Below are positions 1 to 9,700 of a stretch of DNA of 64,000 nucleotides, piece after piece. Under the pieces are notes generated by a model, which saw nothing but the letters and a program-made list of their open reading frames with translations, made no database searches and was not told the DNA's origin. Position numbers and translations under genes: made by a program. The DNA is from Paenibacillus agri (lineage in GTDB: Bacteria > Bacillota > Bacilli > Paenibacillales > Paenibacillaceae): the NCBI RefSeq assembly GCF_013359945.1, contig NZ_JABWCS010000200.1, forward strand, positions 1-64,000. The letters run 5' to 3'. Numbering within the stretch: position 1 is the stretch's first letter; each line of letters opens with the position of its first letter.

Positions 1-2
1 GA

Positions 3-824
3 GCGGTGAACGGACAGCATCTGCAGCCTGATAGCATAACTGGCGGGCACCTGGCCGAGCAAAGTGTGGAAGAGCGGCATGTAAAACCCGGCAGTATCAC
101 CCTTGAGCATCTGGCAGAGGAAGTATACACGTCCGATCTCTTGCCTGACGGCAGCATAACAGGAGCGAAACTGGCTGAGCAAAGTGTGGAAGAGCGGCAT
201 TTGCGTCCTGGTATTATTAAGCTTGAGCATCTGGCAGAGGAGACAAATATCAGCGAACTGCTGCAGGCTGGTAGCATACCGGGGAACAAGCTGCTGCCAG
301 GCAGTGTAGGAACACTGCAATTGTCGACCGATGCCGTCGGGACTACAGAGCTGCAGGATGAAGCAGTGGATTCCGGCAAAATTGCCCCATTCTCCGTACA
401 GTCCCGCCATCTGGTGGAAGAGAGTGTACAGGGCTATCATCTTGCGCCGGGCGCGGTTAGCGCAGAGCATCTGGTCCCCGGCACGGTCAATCCGGAGCAT
501 CTTTCCTTCAGACCGGTGCAGACTGCTGGGTCGCGCGAAGCCTTTCAGCAATTTGGCATGACAGCCTTCATGTTCAATGGAGATGCGGAAAGTGTAGAAG
601 TGACGGTGACCTTCGATGAGAGCTTTGGGCACACCGGCTATGTCCTTGTGGCGATGACGAATCAACCTTTCTTTCATGCCTCTCTCAAGAGCCGGTCCTT
701 GCATGAAGCTGTAATCGAGATAGTTAGGCTGCGTGAGAACAGTCAGTTCTACGGCGTCGTTTCCTGGATTGCTATAGGTTCTCCACAGGCTAAACCCGCA
801 GTGAATCAGGTTCCTTTCGATTAA
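3..824 (+). CDS. WIAG-tail-like repeat fibre protein (5' truncated)
   Basis: The frame is open to the left window edge, so this is the C-terminal ~270 residues of a longer protein; the GTG at 6 is probably not its start. The first ~170 residues are degenerate 10-12-residue repeats built on G-S-I/V followed by H/K-L, for example GSITGGHLAEQSVEERH and PGAVSAEHLVPGTVNPEHL, a pattern seen in beta-structured fibre stalks. The last ~100 residues are non-repetitive and carry SWIAIG close to the C-terminus, resembling the WIAG-tail ending of Paenibacillaceae surface proteins. A strong terminator follows 30 bases after the stop. A surface or spore-appendage role is inferred from the neighbouring glycosyltransferases, not shown. 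Confidence 0.7.
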   Translation, partial: AVNGQHLQPDSITGGHLAEQSVEERHVKPGSITLEHLAEEVYTSDLLPDGSITGAKLAEQSVEERHLRPGIIKLEHLAEETNISELLQAGSIPGNKLLPGSVGTLQLSTDAVGTTELQDEAVDSGKIAPFSVQSRHLVEESVQGYHLAPGAVSAEHLVPGTVNPEHLSFRPVQTAGSREAFQQFGMTAFMFNGDAESVEVTVTFDESFGHTGYVLVAMTNQPFFHASLKSRSLHEAVIEIVRLRENSQFYGVVSWIAIGSPQAKPAVNQVPFD

Positions 825-853
825 TGGATCGATGCATAAGCGCACCAATGACT

Positions 854-880
854 AGCGCGGCCTCAGGCCGCGCTTTTTTT
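854..880 (+). terminator. Intrinsic terminator of the repeat protein gene
   Basis: Perfect 9-bp stem AGCGCGGCC / GGCCGCGCT with a 3-base loop, followed by seven T. It separates the repeat protein from the glycosyltransferase operon. Confidence 0.9.
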
Positions 881-984
881 CATCATCACAGGAGATTCAG
901 GTTCCGTGGCTTTGCCGGAGGATATGGCCCTTTGTCAGTAACGGCATTTGTCCTGTTTTCTGTGCGGATGAGACATTGGCCGTT

Positions 985-1011
985 ACCCTGCACGGCGGAT
1001 GACATAAACTG
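985..1011 (+). promoter_or_regulatory. Candidate sigma-K-like promoter
   Basis: AC (985-986), 16 bases, then CATAaacTG (1003-1011). The sigma-K consensus is AC-N16/17-CATAnnnTA, so the last base is off-consensus. It lies 53 bases upstream of the first glycosyltransferase start and after a terminator. Weak on its own; two similar sites occur upstream of 9871 and 21645. Confidence 0.35.
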
Positions 1012-1063
1012 TGATGTAACCCTCAGCCCGGATAATCAGCCCTGCAAGAAAGGTGGATGTGAT

Positions 1064-1906
1064 ATGAAGCCCAAACGTACCTCTGCCCGTCGCCAGTTGC
1101 GACCGGCTTCCAAAGCTCGCCGGCGGACGGCCCGCCCGGTGCAGCAAGCTGCAGCAATACCTCCTGTTAATCATCCCGAGCCTTATGTGTCCGTTATCAT
1201 TCCTGCCATGAATGAAGAGCGGACCATCCGTGGTGTGATTGCTGAGGCCAGGGGGGTTCATTCGCGTTGTGAGGTTATTGTGATTGTGAACGGCTCTGCT
1301 GATCGTACGGCGGAGATGGCAAGTTCATCAGGTGCCCGCGTAATCTCCTATGAACAGCCGCTTGGACATGACGCCGGACGCAGTGTTGGAGCAGAGGCTG
1401 CTATGGGGGAAGTCCTGCTGTTCCTGGATGGAGATTTTGTTATACCGGCTTCAAAATTGCGTCCTTTCGTGCGGGCTGTAAATGAAGGCGCTGATATTGC
1501 CCTGAATGGTTATTCCGGTCCGGTCCGCCAGGCAATGCCCCATCCGGTGGTGCTCTCCAAGCATGCGCTGAACCTTCTGCTCGGCCGTCCGGACCTGAAA
1601 GGAAGCTCTATGACCGCTGTGCCGCATGCTTTGAGCCGCAGGGCGCTTGCAGTGCTGGGTAGCGGCCTGCTGTCCCGTCCGCCGCTAGCTCATGCGGCTG
1701 CTGTTACGACAGACTTGCGGGTGCAGGCGGTCCATACAGTGGAGGTAGGGAAGCTGAACTCGGTCCGCCGCAAGGCGGGCGGAAGTGATCCCCTGCAGCA
1801 GCAGATTGTAGAGGATCATCTGGAGGCGGTATCCCTGCTGCTGGAGCGGCGCGGACACCGGGCCGGCTTCGGCGACGGGAGCCGGCGGCGTGAGATCGTG
1901 AGGTGA
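1064..1906 (+). CDS. Family 2 glycosyltransferase with polybasic N-terminus
   Basis: Predicted cytoplasmic GT-A fold transferase that adds a sugar from a nucleotide donor; acceptor unknown. ATG 1064 was chosen because AAAGGTGG lies just upstream; the same frame is open to 824 but that part does not look like a GT2 protein. Residues 1-~36 are rich in Arg/Lys (MKPKRTSARRQ, KARRRTARP). The catalytic core begins at YVSVIIPAMNEERTI, and the DXD-type metal motif is LFLDGDFVIPA. 280 aa, short for GT2. It is paralogous to the next gene (shared GHDxGRxxGA and SSMTAVPHALSRxAL) and separated from it by 3 bases, so they form an operon. The basic N-terminus is unusual and recurs elsewhere in the locus. 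Confidence 0.8.
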   Translation: MKPKRTSARRQLRPASKARRRTARPVQQAAAIPPVNHPEPYVSVIIPAMNEERTIRGVIAEARGVHSRCEVIVIVNGSADRTAEMASSSGARVISYEQPLGHDAGRSVGAEAAMGEVLLFLDGDFVIPASKLRPFVRAVNEGADIALNGYSGPVRQAMPHPVVLSKHALNLLLGRPDLKGSSMTAVPHALSRRALAVLGSGLLSRPPLAHAAAVTTDLRVQAVHTVEVGKLNSVRRKAGGSDPLQQQIVEDHLEAVSLLLERRGHRAGFGDGSRRREIVR

Positions 1907-1909
1907 CAG

Positions 1910-2848
1910 ATGAAGATAAAGTCGAAACGCAGACGGAAGCTTATCGTGTCCGTGCCTGGCAAGTCCGCCTCTCAGCGAGCGGCAAAAGGTGCAACAGCGG
2001 CAGCCAACAGGAGGAGTCCGCGGCGCAGCAGCGGCCGGCCCGCTGTGACCCGCAGACATGGGTCTCGCAAGACGGGGAGATGGCAACGGAACGGCACGCT
2101 GTCGGTAATCATCTCGGCACGTAATGAGCAGAAAACGCTGCTGCCTTTGCTCAAGCAGGTATCGCGGCTTCAGCCTATGGAGATCATTGTTGTACTTAAC
2201 GGGTGCATTGACAACAGCTTCCGGCAAGCCCGCCTTTCCAAGGAGGCGATGATCATCCATCTTCCGGATTCTGCAGGCCATGATGTCGGCCGGGCCATAG
2301 GCGCGAAGCTAAGCAGAGGTGACATCCTGTTGTTCCTCGACGGCGACATGGTGATTCCGGCACCGCAACTTGCTCCCTTCCCTGCCGCCGTAGACAAAGG
2401 AGTAGATGTTGCCCTTAATGACCTGAATTCGCTGCTGCCGCCGTTCCGGCTGAGCGACGATGTGACCCGTAGCAAGATGTTTCTGAATCTTGCTCTGGGC
2501 CGGGGCGATCTGGGCGTTAGCTCTATGACGGCCGTTCCTCATGCGCTCTCCCGGCATGCGCTGGAGAAAATCGGCTTTCAGGAACTAATGGTTCCTCCTA
2601 AGGCTCAAGCACTCTCTATCCTGGGAGGTCTCCGGGTGGAGCAGGTGGGAACGGTCGATGTCATCAAGCATAATCGGCTGCGCAGAACCAACATTGGAAC
2701 GGGCAACGCTGTGGAGCAGCTGATTACCGGAGATCATGCCGAGGCGCTGCATGAGGTGCTCTCCCGTCGGGACCCCGGCAGTCTTGTACCGGAAGAGGTC
2801 TTTTGGGAGAAGCGGCGCCAGATGGCGATCTGGAGGAATGGGTTATGA
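1910..2848 (+). CDS. Family 2 glycosyltransferase paralog, polybasic N-terminus
   Basis: Second copy of the GT-A transferase type, 312 aa. Residues 1-~65 are strongly basic and acid-free (MKIKSKRRRK, RRSPRRSSGRP, RRHGSRKTGRWQR). The GT2 core starts at LSVIISARNEQKTL, and the metal-binding DXD motif is LFLDGDMVIPA. Like its upstream neighbour it carries GHDVGRAIGA and SSMTAVPHALSRHAL, so the pair probably arose by tandem duplication. The stop overlaps the next start (ATGA at 2845), suggesting translational coupling. Likely to build a glycan on an extracellular or spore-surface acceptor; donor and acceptor are not predictable here. Confidence 0.8.
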   Translation: MKIKSKRRRKLIVSVPGKSASQRAAKGATAAANRRSPRRSSGRPAVTRRHGSRKTGRWQRNGTLSVIISARNEQKTLLPLLKQVSRLQPMEIIVVLNGCIDNSFRQARLSKEAMIIHLPDSAGHDVGRAIGAKLSRGDILLFLDGDMVIPAPQLAPFPAAVDKGVDVALNDLNSLLPPFRLSDDVTRSKMFLNLALGRGDLGVSSMTAVPHALSRHALEKIGFQELMVPPKAQALSILGGLRVEQVGTVDVIKHNRLRRTNIGTGNAVEQLITGDHAEALHEVLSRRDPGSLVPEEVFWEKRRQMAIWRNGL

Positions 2849-3582
2849 CGCGAACAAGTATTATCATTCCGACCTACAACGGACTTGGCCTGCTGCGGAC
2901 CTGTGTGGAGGCCATCCGGGCCTGGACGGATACTCCTTATGAAATCATTGTCGTAGACAACGCCTCACAGGATGGGACCGCAGAGTACTGCCGATCTCAG
3001 AAATTGGCGTTCATCTCTTTGCCCGTCAACCGTGGCTTCCCCGCTGCTTGTAATCTCGGGCTGCAGCTGGCTTCCGGCGATGAAGTACTGCTACTGAATA
3101 ATGATGTAGTTGTCTCCTCCAGATGGCTGACCAATCTGAAGGCGGCGCTGTACAGTGCGCCGGGTATCGGGATTGTCGGGCCAGTGACGAACTATGCCAG
3201 TGGCCGGCAGCAGGTCAAGACGGAGTACACCGACTTGCCGGGGTATCATGAAGCCGCGAAAATCGCGAATGTCCCCGATCCCCGCAAATGGATCAGAACG
3301 CAGCGGCTGGTGGGCTTATGCTTTTTGCTGAAGCGAGAGGTGCTGAATTCTGTGGGACTGCTGGATGAGAGATTCTCACCAGGACATTATGAGGACGATG
3401 ACTACTGCTACCGCGCTCGTCAGCAGGGTTACCGGTTACTGATTGCTGGAGATTGTCTCGTACACCATGAAGGAAGCGCCAGCTTCAAGGAAGTATACGA
3501 TAGCGGCTGGGGTGATCTGGTGGAACGAAACCGCGGCAAGTTTATAGATAAATGGCAGGTGGATCCTGCGAATTTCATGTGA
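2845..3582 (+). CDS. Family 2 glycosyltransferase (rhamnosyltransferase-like)
   Basis: GT2 enzyme of 245 aa. Start ATG 2845 overlaps the previous stop and has TGGAGGA upstream. N-terminal nucleotide-binding motif TSIIIPTYNGLGLLRTCVEA, then VVDNASQDGT, the LLNNDVVVSSRW metal site, and a C-terminal GHYEDDDYCYRARQQGYRL block. The EDxDYCxRxRxxGY pattern is typical of GT2 proteins that transfer rhamnose or related sugars to cell-surface glycans. A nucleotidyltransferase of the RmlA type follows 47 bases downstream, which fits a dTDP-deoxysugar donor. No basic tail, unlike its two upstream neighbours. Confidence 0.82.
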   Translation: MTRTSIIIPTYNGLGLLRTCVEAIRAWTDTPYEIIVVDNASQDGTAEYCRSQKLAFISLPVNRGFPAACNLGLQLASGDEVLLLNNDVVVSSRWLTNLKAALYSAPGIGIVGPVTNYASGRQQVKTEYTDLPGYHEAAKIANVPDPRKWIRTQRLVGLCFLLKREVLNSVGLLDERFSPGHYEDDDYCYRARQQGYRLLIAGDCLVHHEGSASFKEVYDSGWGDLVERNRGKFIDKWQVDPANFM

Positions 3583-3629
3583 GGTGCAGACCCGAAGACT
3601 AACGACGTAGATAAAGAGGAGGAAAGTAA

Positions 3630-4358
3630 GTGAAGGGAGTCATACTGGCGGGCGGAACAGGTTCCAGACTTCTACCGCTGACCCGGCTTATGAACAAACA
3701 TTTGCTTCCGGTCGGCAATTATCCTATGGTGTGCTACGGTATAGACCGGCTGCGCCGAGGGGGGATCACCGATATTCTTCTGGTCATCAGCAAGCAGTCC
3801 GCCGGGTTGTATACGGATTTTTTGGGCAGCGGTGCCTCTTTTGGCGTCTCTCTGACTTATAAAATTCAGGAAGCCGCAGGAGGCATCGCGGAAGCCCTGG
3901 ATCTTGCGGAAGGATTCATTTCTCCGGGAGAACGGTTCGTGGTTCTGCTCGGAGATAATCTGTTTTTGGACGATCTTACCCCTTATGTAGATAGCTTTCT
4001 CAAACAGTCCGAAGGGACCGCCAAAGTGCTGCTGACACCAGTGGAGGATGCACGCAGATATGGTGTTCCCGTCTTTGATGATAAGGACCCTTCGTGGATT
4101 GCCTACATCGAAGAGAAGCCCAAGCGGCCAAAGACGAATTATTGCGTGACCGGTATTTATATGTACGACTCGGACGTATTTGATATTATCCGGCGGATTG
4201 CTCCCTCGGGGAGAGGCGAGCTAGAGATCACTGATGTGAACAACCTGTATGCCGCCGACCGCAAGCTGAGCTATGATGTGCTGAAGGAATGGTGGAGTGA
4301 TGCGGGAACGTTTCAGTCTCTGCGCGAGGCCGGGGAGAAACTCAAGGATACATTGTAA
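3630..4358 (+). CDS. Glucose-1-phosphate thymidylyltransferase, short RmlA/SpsI type
   Basis: Makes dTDP-glucose (or a related NDP-sugar) from sugar-1-phosphate and dTTP, the first step to dTDP-rhamnose-type donors. GTG start at 3630 behind GAGGAGGAAA. N-terminal signature MKGVILAGGTGSRLLPLT, then NKHLLPVG and LLGDNLFLDD. 242 aa matches the short class (about 240-246 aa, including Bacillus SpsI, a spore-coat polysaccharide protein) rather than the ~290-aa housekeeping class. Last gene of the operon; a terminator follows. No rmlB/C/D lie beside it, so the rest of the dTDP-sugar pathway must be elsewhere. Confidence 0.85.
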   Translation: MKGVILAGGTGSRLLPLTRLMNKHLLPVGNYPMVCYGIDRLRRGGITDILLVISKQSAGLYTDFLGSGASFGVSLTYKIQEAAGGIAEALDLAEGFISPGERFVVLLGDNLFLDDLTPYVDSFLKQSEGTAKVLLTPVEDARRYGVPVFDDKDPSWIAYIEEKPKRPKTNYCVTGIYMYDSDVFDIIRRIAPSGRGELEITDVNNLYAADRKLSYDVLKEWWSDAGTFQSLREAGEKLKDTL

Positions 4359-4367
4359 TGAAGCAGT

Positions 4368-4402
4368 GGAGTGTTCCGGGAAGTTACCGGACACTCCTTT
4401 TT
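4368..4402 (+). terminator. Intrinsic terminator of the glycosyltransferase operon
   Basis: Stem GGAGTGTTCCGG / CCGGACACTCC (one bulge) with a short loop and a run of T, 10 bases after the nucleotidyltransferase stop. Confidence 0.9.
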
Positions 4403-4463
4403 TGGTTAAATGTTGCATGGTCGCACATACTATTTTCAATTCATCATCTAGAGGAGGAACAGT

Positions 4464-5474
4464 ATGAAAGCGGCAGTTACCCATGCATTTAAAAAGCCTT
4501 TGGAAATCAAGGAAGTCGGATTGCGTGATCCGGACCCCCATGAGGTGGTCGTCAAAATCCATGCCTGCGGCGTATGCCACACTGATCTTCATGCCGCGAA
4601 CGGGGACTGGCCAGTCAAACCTAAGCTACCTTTGATACCCGGACATGAAGGTGTTGGCGTAATTGTGCAGATCGGCACGGGCGTTCATCATCTGCAAGTA
4701 GGGGATCGGGTAGGCATTCCCTGGCTGTATTCTGCTTGCGGTCATTGCGAATTCTGCCTGAGCGGACGTGAGACGCTGTGTTTGCAGCAGCAGAACGCGG
4801 GATATTCGGTCGACGGCAGCTATGCCGAATATTGCATTGCCCATGGCGATTATGTCGTGAAAATCCCTGACGCCATCGATTTTGTGCAAGCAGCACCGTT
4901 GTTTTGTGCGGGTGTGACCACTTATAAAGCCCTGAAGGTATCCAAAGCCCGTGCGGGGCAATGGGTGTCGATTGTGGGTGTGGGGGGGCTAGGTCATCTG
5001 GCTGTTCAATATGCCAAGGCTATGGGCCTCAATGTGGTCGCGGTTGATACTTCTGAAGAGAAGCTGGAGCTCGCAAAGCAACTGGGGGCTGACCTGGCGA
5101 TCGATCCGAGGAATGATGACCCTGCAGAGGTAATCAAAAATAAATTGGGCGGGGTCCAGGCCAGTATTGTCACGGCTGTGAACAAAAAAGCGTTCGACAG
5201 CGCCTATTATTCCCTCAAACGGGGTGGCACGCTAGTTCTGGTGGGATTGCCACCGGAGAAAATGGAGGTGCCTATTTTCAACACGGTGCTGGATGGGACA
5301 ACGATTGTCGGCTCGATTGTCGGTACGCGACAGGATCTGGAAGAGGCTCTGCAGTTCGCGGCGGAAGGGAAAGTGAAGGCGATCACAGCAGTCAGGAGAC
5401 TGGAGGAGATCAATGAGGTCTTCTCAGAGCTGGAGCATGGCGAGGTTGACGGGCGAATTGTTCTATCTTTTTAA
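4464..5474 (+). CDS. adhP: Zinc-dependent alcohol dehydrogenase (AdhP/AdhA type)
   Basis: Cytosolic NAD-dependent medium-chain dehydrogenase that interconverts short primary alcohols and aldehydes. ATG 4464 has GAGGAGGAAC at ideal spacing. The catalytic zinc site is CGVCHTDLH plus GHEGVGVIV. The structural zinc lobe has four cysteines in [15 protein letters not shown]. The Rossmann motif is [17 protein letters not shown]. 336 aa is normal for the family. Single-gene unit between two terminators and unrelated to the flanking glycan genes. Function assignment is strong; the physiological substrate is not determined. Confidence 0.92.
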   Translation: MKAAVTHAFKKPLEIKEVGLRDPDPHEVVVKIHACGVCHTDLHAANGDWPVKPKLPLIPGHEGVGVIVQIGTGVHHLQVGDRVGIPWLYSACGHCEFCLSGRETLCLQQQNAGYSVDGSYAEYCIAHGDYVVKIPDAIDFVQAAPLFCAGVTTYKALKVSKARAGQWVSIVGVGGLGHLAVQYAKAMGLNVVAVDTSEEKLELAKQLGADLAIDPRNDDPAEVIKNKLGGVQASIVTAVNKKAFDSAYYSLKRGGTLVLVGLPPEKMEVPIFNTVLDGTTIVGSIVGTRQDLEEALQFAAEGKVKAITAVRRLEEINEVFSELEHGEVDGRIVLSF

Positions 5475-5532
5475 GATGCGGGATTGTATGACAAGTAGTC
5501 AGGATCCGGTCTTTGCTATGTACTATTTACGA

Positions 5533-5574
5533 GAAACGGGAGTTGTCCTTTTGGGGCAGCTCCCGTTTCTTTTG
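5533..5574. terminator. Bidirectional terminator between adhP and the AraC regulator
   Basis: Long stem GAAACGGGAGTTGTCC paired with GGGGCAGCTCCCGTTTC (one G-T pair), short loop, T-rich flank on the right and A-rich on the left. It serves the two convergent genes. Confidence 0.88.
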
Positions 5575-5608
5575 GTTACCCGCAGCAGTTCTGGCGAAGG
5601 ATCGAATC

Positions 5609-6521
5609 TCAATTCTGCGGAGAGTTAAACTCCCCGTTTGCCAGGTATTGCTTGCGGTATTTTAGGGGCGAGGTTCCGGTCATAGCTTTAAACACTCTGC
5701 CAAAATGAGTCAGGTTACCAAAACCGGTGTGCTCGGCGATTTCTGAAACGGTTAATGTGGAGTCCTGAAGCAGAGAGCGTGCTGCTTTCAGACGGGTATT
5801 ATTGACATATTCAATAAAAGTAAAGCCAGTTGTGTCTTTGAACGTTCGGCTTAAATGGGAGGAGCTTATAGAGAACTTGTCCGCCATATACTCCAGAGAC
5901 AATGGTTTGGTGAAGTTCCCGTTAATGAAGTGGGTGATTTGCGAGATTTTCTTATGGGTCCGGTTCGGCTGTACAAGATGTTCATGGTGACCCGAAAGAT
6001 TTTTGCGCTGGATGAAGATTAGCAATTCCATTAACAGGAGTCTTCGATAGACGTCGTATCCCGTAGGTTTTTGAGTGTCTTCATGGAGCATTTTGCTGAA
6101 TAGATTCTCGATAAAGATCTGGTCGGGGCCGCTTAATTTGATCGTATTGGTCTCGGATTGAAAACAGAGAGGACGCCTGGTGGAAGAGAGCCGTTTACGA
6201 AAAGATCGTGCAGGAACTCCCTTTGAACAATAAACTCAATCTCTCGTACATCGTATTATGTACATTAACTAATCTGTGCAGGTCATAGACGTTAATGAAT
6301 AATATAACCCCGCCGACGATTTGATAGGTTCTGTCTTCTATGAAATAGTATAGCTCGCCGGACACTAAGTAGAGTATTTCATAAGCATCGTGATAATGAG
6401 TGGTAGGCATACTGGTAACTCTTTTTGACTCACGGCTAATGTAAAAGGGATCTGATTGATAAAAGTTGATTTCCAGGGGTGTCATCTCCAATCCTGCGGG
6501 AATGATCGAGAGTAACATCAT
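5609..6521 (-). pseudogene. AraC-family regulator with two frameshifts
   Basis: Read on the minus strand, the N-terminal half (6521 to ~6222) is an AraC sugar-binding cupin (TTHYHDAYEILYLVSGELYY). The C-terminal half (6091 to 5609) is the double helix-turn-helix domain (YMADKFSISSSHLSRTFKD, then VSEIAEHTGFGNLTHFGRVF). Between them, adding one base in the G run at 6219-6221 and one in the T run at 6200-6203 restores one frame of about 304 residues (…REFLHDLFRKRLSS…SETNTIKLSGPDQ). Both lesions are single-base losses in homopolymers, so sequencing error is as likely as true decay. An internal ATG at 6485 with AGGATTGGAG upstream may be the real start. It is divergent from the GH8 gene and may have regulated it. 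Confidence 0.85.
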
Positions 6522-6711
6522 GATCCATACCTAATTTCATCGTATCACGTTTGTTAAAGGATTGATCAGGATGTAAATTAAATAGCGGTAAAAGTAGAAA
6601 ATCAATAGCGATATCAAAATATGCAGAGATAGAGTAGAAAACGATGCGCTATAGTACATATGAATCTGAATACAGAAGGGGGAAGAGTAGCAGGTCTGGG
6701 CGAAACTGAAA

Positions 6712-6727
6712 GTTAAAGCGCTTAAAC
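6712..6727. promoter_or_regulatory. Possible cre (CcpA) site upstream of the GH8 gene
   Basis: GTTAAAGCGCTTAAAC, a near-palindrome with the AAGCGCTT core of catabolite-responsive elements, 28 bases before the start codon. Two positions depart from the Bacillus cre consensus. It would fit glucose repression of a polysaccharide hydrolase, but is a motif match only. Confidence 0.35.
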
Positions 6728-6754
6728 TATTATCTGCGAAAAGAGGGAACGACA

Positions 6755-9700
6755 TTGCAAAAGAAGGGTCATTTGAAAAGAAGACTACACCAAACCATTA
6801 CTTTATTGCTCGTACTTGTGCTGCTGCCATTCCAGATTGCAGATGCTTCACCTGAACAAGAGGCTGCCGGTTTAGCGGCAGTACCTGGTGTCCAGACCAT
6901 TGCCGAATGGGCATTTGATAAAGCCACTGACCGTATGGGGGTATTCTCGGCTACGTACGGAATCTATGAGGCGGCGTCTACTTTTCGCAATGTAGGCGGT
7001 GTGTCCGAGGCTATGGATACAGGCAAAAAAGCAATTAGTTATCAGGGCTGGGACCAGGGCAACGGGAAAAAGTATTGGCTTGCTACCGTGTCTACAACCG
7101 GATTCAAGAATATCACCTTATCCTCTGAGCAGAATTCGTCCGGATCAGGTCCGCGTGATTTCAAAGTGCAGACGAGCCTGGACCTCCAGACGTGGGAGGA
7201 TGTGCCGAATACGAATCTTAAAATGGTCGTATCCAGTTTTGATTGTCCGGGTGCTACCTGCAAATTGGTGAACAAGCCCCTTCCGAACAGCAATGATCAG
7301 GAATTATTATATATTCGCTGGATCGTCAGCGCTGATACCAACACCAAGGAGAATGACGATGGCATAGGGAGCTCAGGCTCCAGCAGAATTAGAAACATCA
7401 AGGTATCCGGCGAGCCGATCCCGGGCCAAGAAATCGTCATTCCTACCGTCGATCTTGCCCAGCTGCCGGCCGATGGCGCAAGGAATGTAACTGTTGACGC
7501 TCCAATTGAGATCAAATTCAACAAGTCTATTACCCTTGAACCGGGTTATACAGTAGGGCTTGTAGATGAGAACCATCACCAGTTGGACTCAGCGTCCTTG
7601 GAAGTTGTGAACAGCGACACTCTGCGGGTTAACCATTCTTCTTTGACGTATGGACAATCTTATACGGTAACGGTTCCTAAGGAGCTTATCAAGGGTAAAA
7701 CGGATCTGGTACCGCTGGCCCGGGATATTTCTTGGAGTTTTAGTGTACAGGATTCACCATTTGCTCCCAAATCGATCAACATGACGTTTAACGGAGATCC
7801 AAAGACAAGTATTGCCTTAGCCTGGTACACGGATGTCATGACAGATACCGTGGTACAGGTGGCAGAAGGTCAGAGTAAATACAGCTATACAATAGAAGAT
7901 ATCAATCCGGCGAAAAAATATGATTTTATCGTCAAAGCGGTCGGTACGAGAATTAATTCCGATCCGGTTGAAGTCAGCACACTTCAAGGTCCGGTCGAGT
8001 CGGAACCACCTTCAGCGCCTTCAGAGTTAAAAGGAACTGTGGTTTCTCCTTACCAGATCAACTTGAAATGGACGGCTTCGGCTGGTAATATCCAGGCCTC
8101 AGGCTACAACATCTACCGTAATGGCAGCAAGGTAGGTCAGGCGGAGGGAATCACCTATAGCGATACCGGGTTAACGCCGGGTACGGCCTATAGTTACGTT
8201 GTAAAGGCCTATAATGCAGAGGGGATGGAGTCGCTGGCGAGTAATGCCATTCAAGTGACGACCAAGCCGGCATCCACTGGAGAGGGTGTCCATAAGGCCT
8301 ATCCACAGCATACGTCTTATGTGGCAGGTTCGATTAAGCCGAATCATCTGACACAGGCCGAATTGGATGCTACAGTGGGCAGATTATACAACGAGTGGAA
8401 GGCAAAATATTTGAAACAAAATCCGTATGATCCAGACCAGTACTATGTGTGGTACAGTGATGGCGACTGGTTTGAGGATAATGAGATCACTGTATCGGAA
8501 GCACATGGCTACGGGATGCTGATTACCTCTTTGCTGGCGGGTCATGACCCAGAGGCCAAGAAGTATTTTGATGGATTGTATCGCTATTTCAGAGCACATC
8601 CAAGTGAAATTAATCCTGATTTAATGGCCTGGCAGCAGGCGGATACCGGCAAGGAAATTATTGATATTAATGGCGCGGATTCAGCAACCGACGGCGATAT
8701 GGACATTGCTTACGCCCTCCTGCTTGCCGACAGCCAATGGGGTAGCAGCGGGGAGATTAACTATCTGTCCGAGGCCAAAAAGGTTATCAACGCTATTATG
8801 GCCAGCGATGTTAACCATTCCGAGTGGACGTTAAAATTGGCGGATTGGGTTAGCGACAATGACCCCATGTTCGGCAATGCGACACGTCCTTCCGATTTTA
8901 TGCTGCAGCATCTGAAGGATTTTAAAAATGTGTCCGGTGATGTCAACTGGGACCGTGTTGCGGATAAGACGTACAGCATTATTAATAGTTTGTATGAGAA
9001 TTACAGTCCGAAAGCCGGGCTGTTGCCGGATTTTGTATACAAAGATGATAAGGCTGGGCAATACAAACCGGTAAGCCAGAAGAAATGGGATACGCCGGAT
9101 GGATACTTCCTGGAGTTTGAACATGACGGAGATTACAACTATAACTCTTCCCGTATTCCTTGGCGGATCGGTACGGATTATCTCCTGACAGGCGATGCCC
9201 GGGCCAAAGGCCAGCTCAGCACACTCAACAGCTGGATTCGGGGGACCACGGATAATGATCCTAAGAAGATTGTTGCGGGATATAAGCTTGACGGCACGGA
9301 AGCCATCAATGATTATGCGGATATTTCCTTTTCCGCGCCCCTGATGGTTAGCGCCATGATCGATTCATCCAATCAGAAGTGGCTCAATCAATTATGGGAT
9401 TACAATGCGGCTGTCTCTACAGAAGATGATTTGTATTTTGGGAATAATCTGCGGCTGCTAAGCATGATTGCGGTATCCGGCAATTGGTGGACACCAACCA
9501 TCGTGGATACCGAGGCTCCCGTGGAACCGACCATAGAGAGAGCGGAAGCGGTATCCAGCTCGGCCATCGATCTGAAATGGACACCTTCCACGGATAACAT
9601 GGGAGTGACGGGATACAAGATTTACCGCAATGATGTAGAGATCAAGACGACAACGGCAACAGAGTACAGAGATAGCGGTTTATCCGCAGATACCTCCTAC

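Noticed and set aside
824..1063. N-terminal extension of the first GT2 gene
   Set aside because: It spans the terminator and intergenic DNA; ATG 1064 has a proper ribosome site and fits the family.
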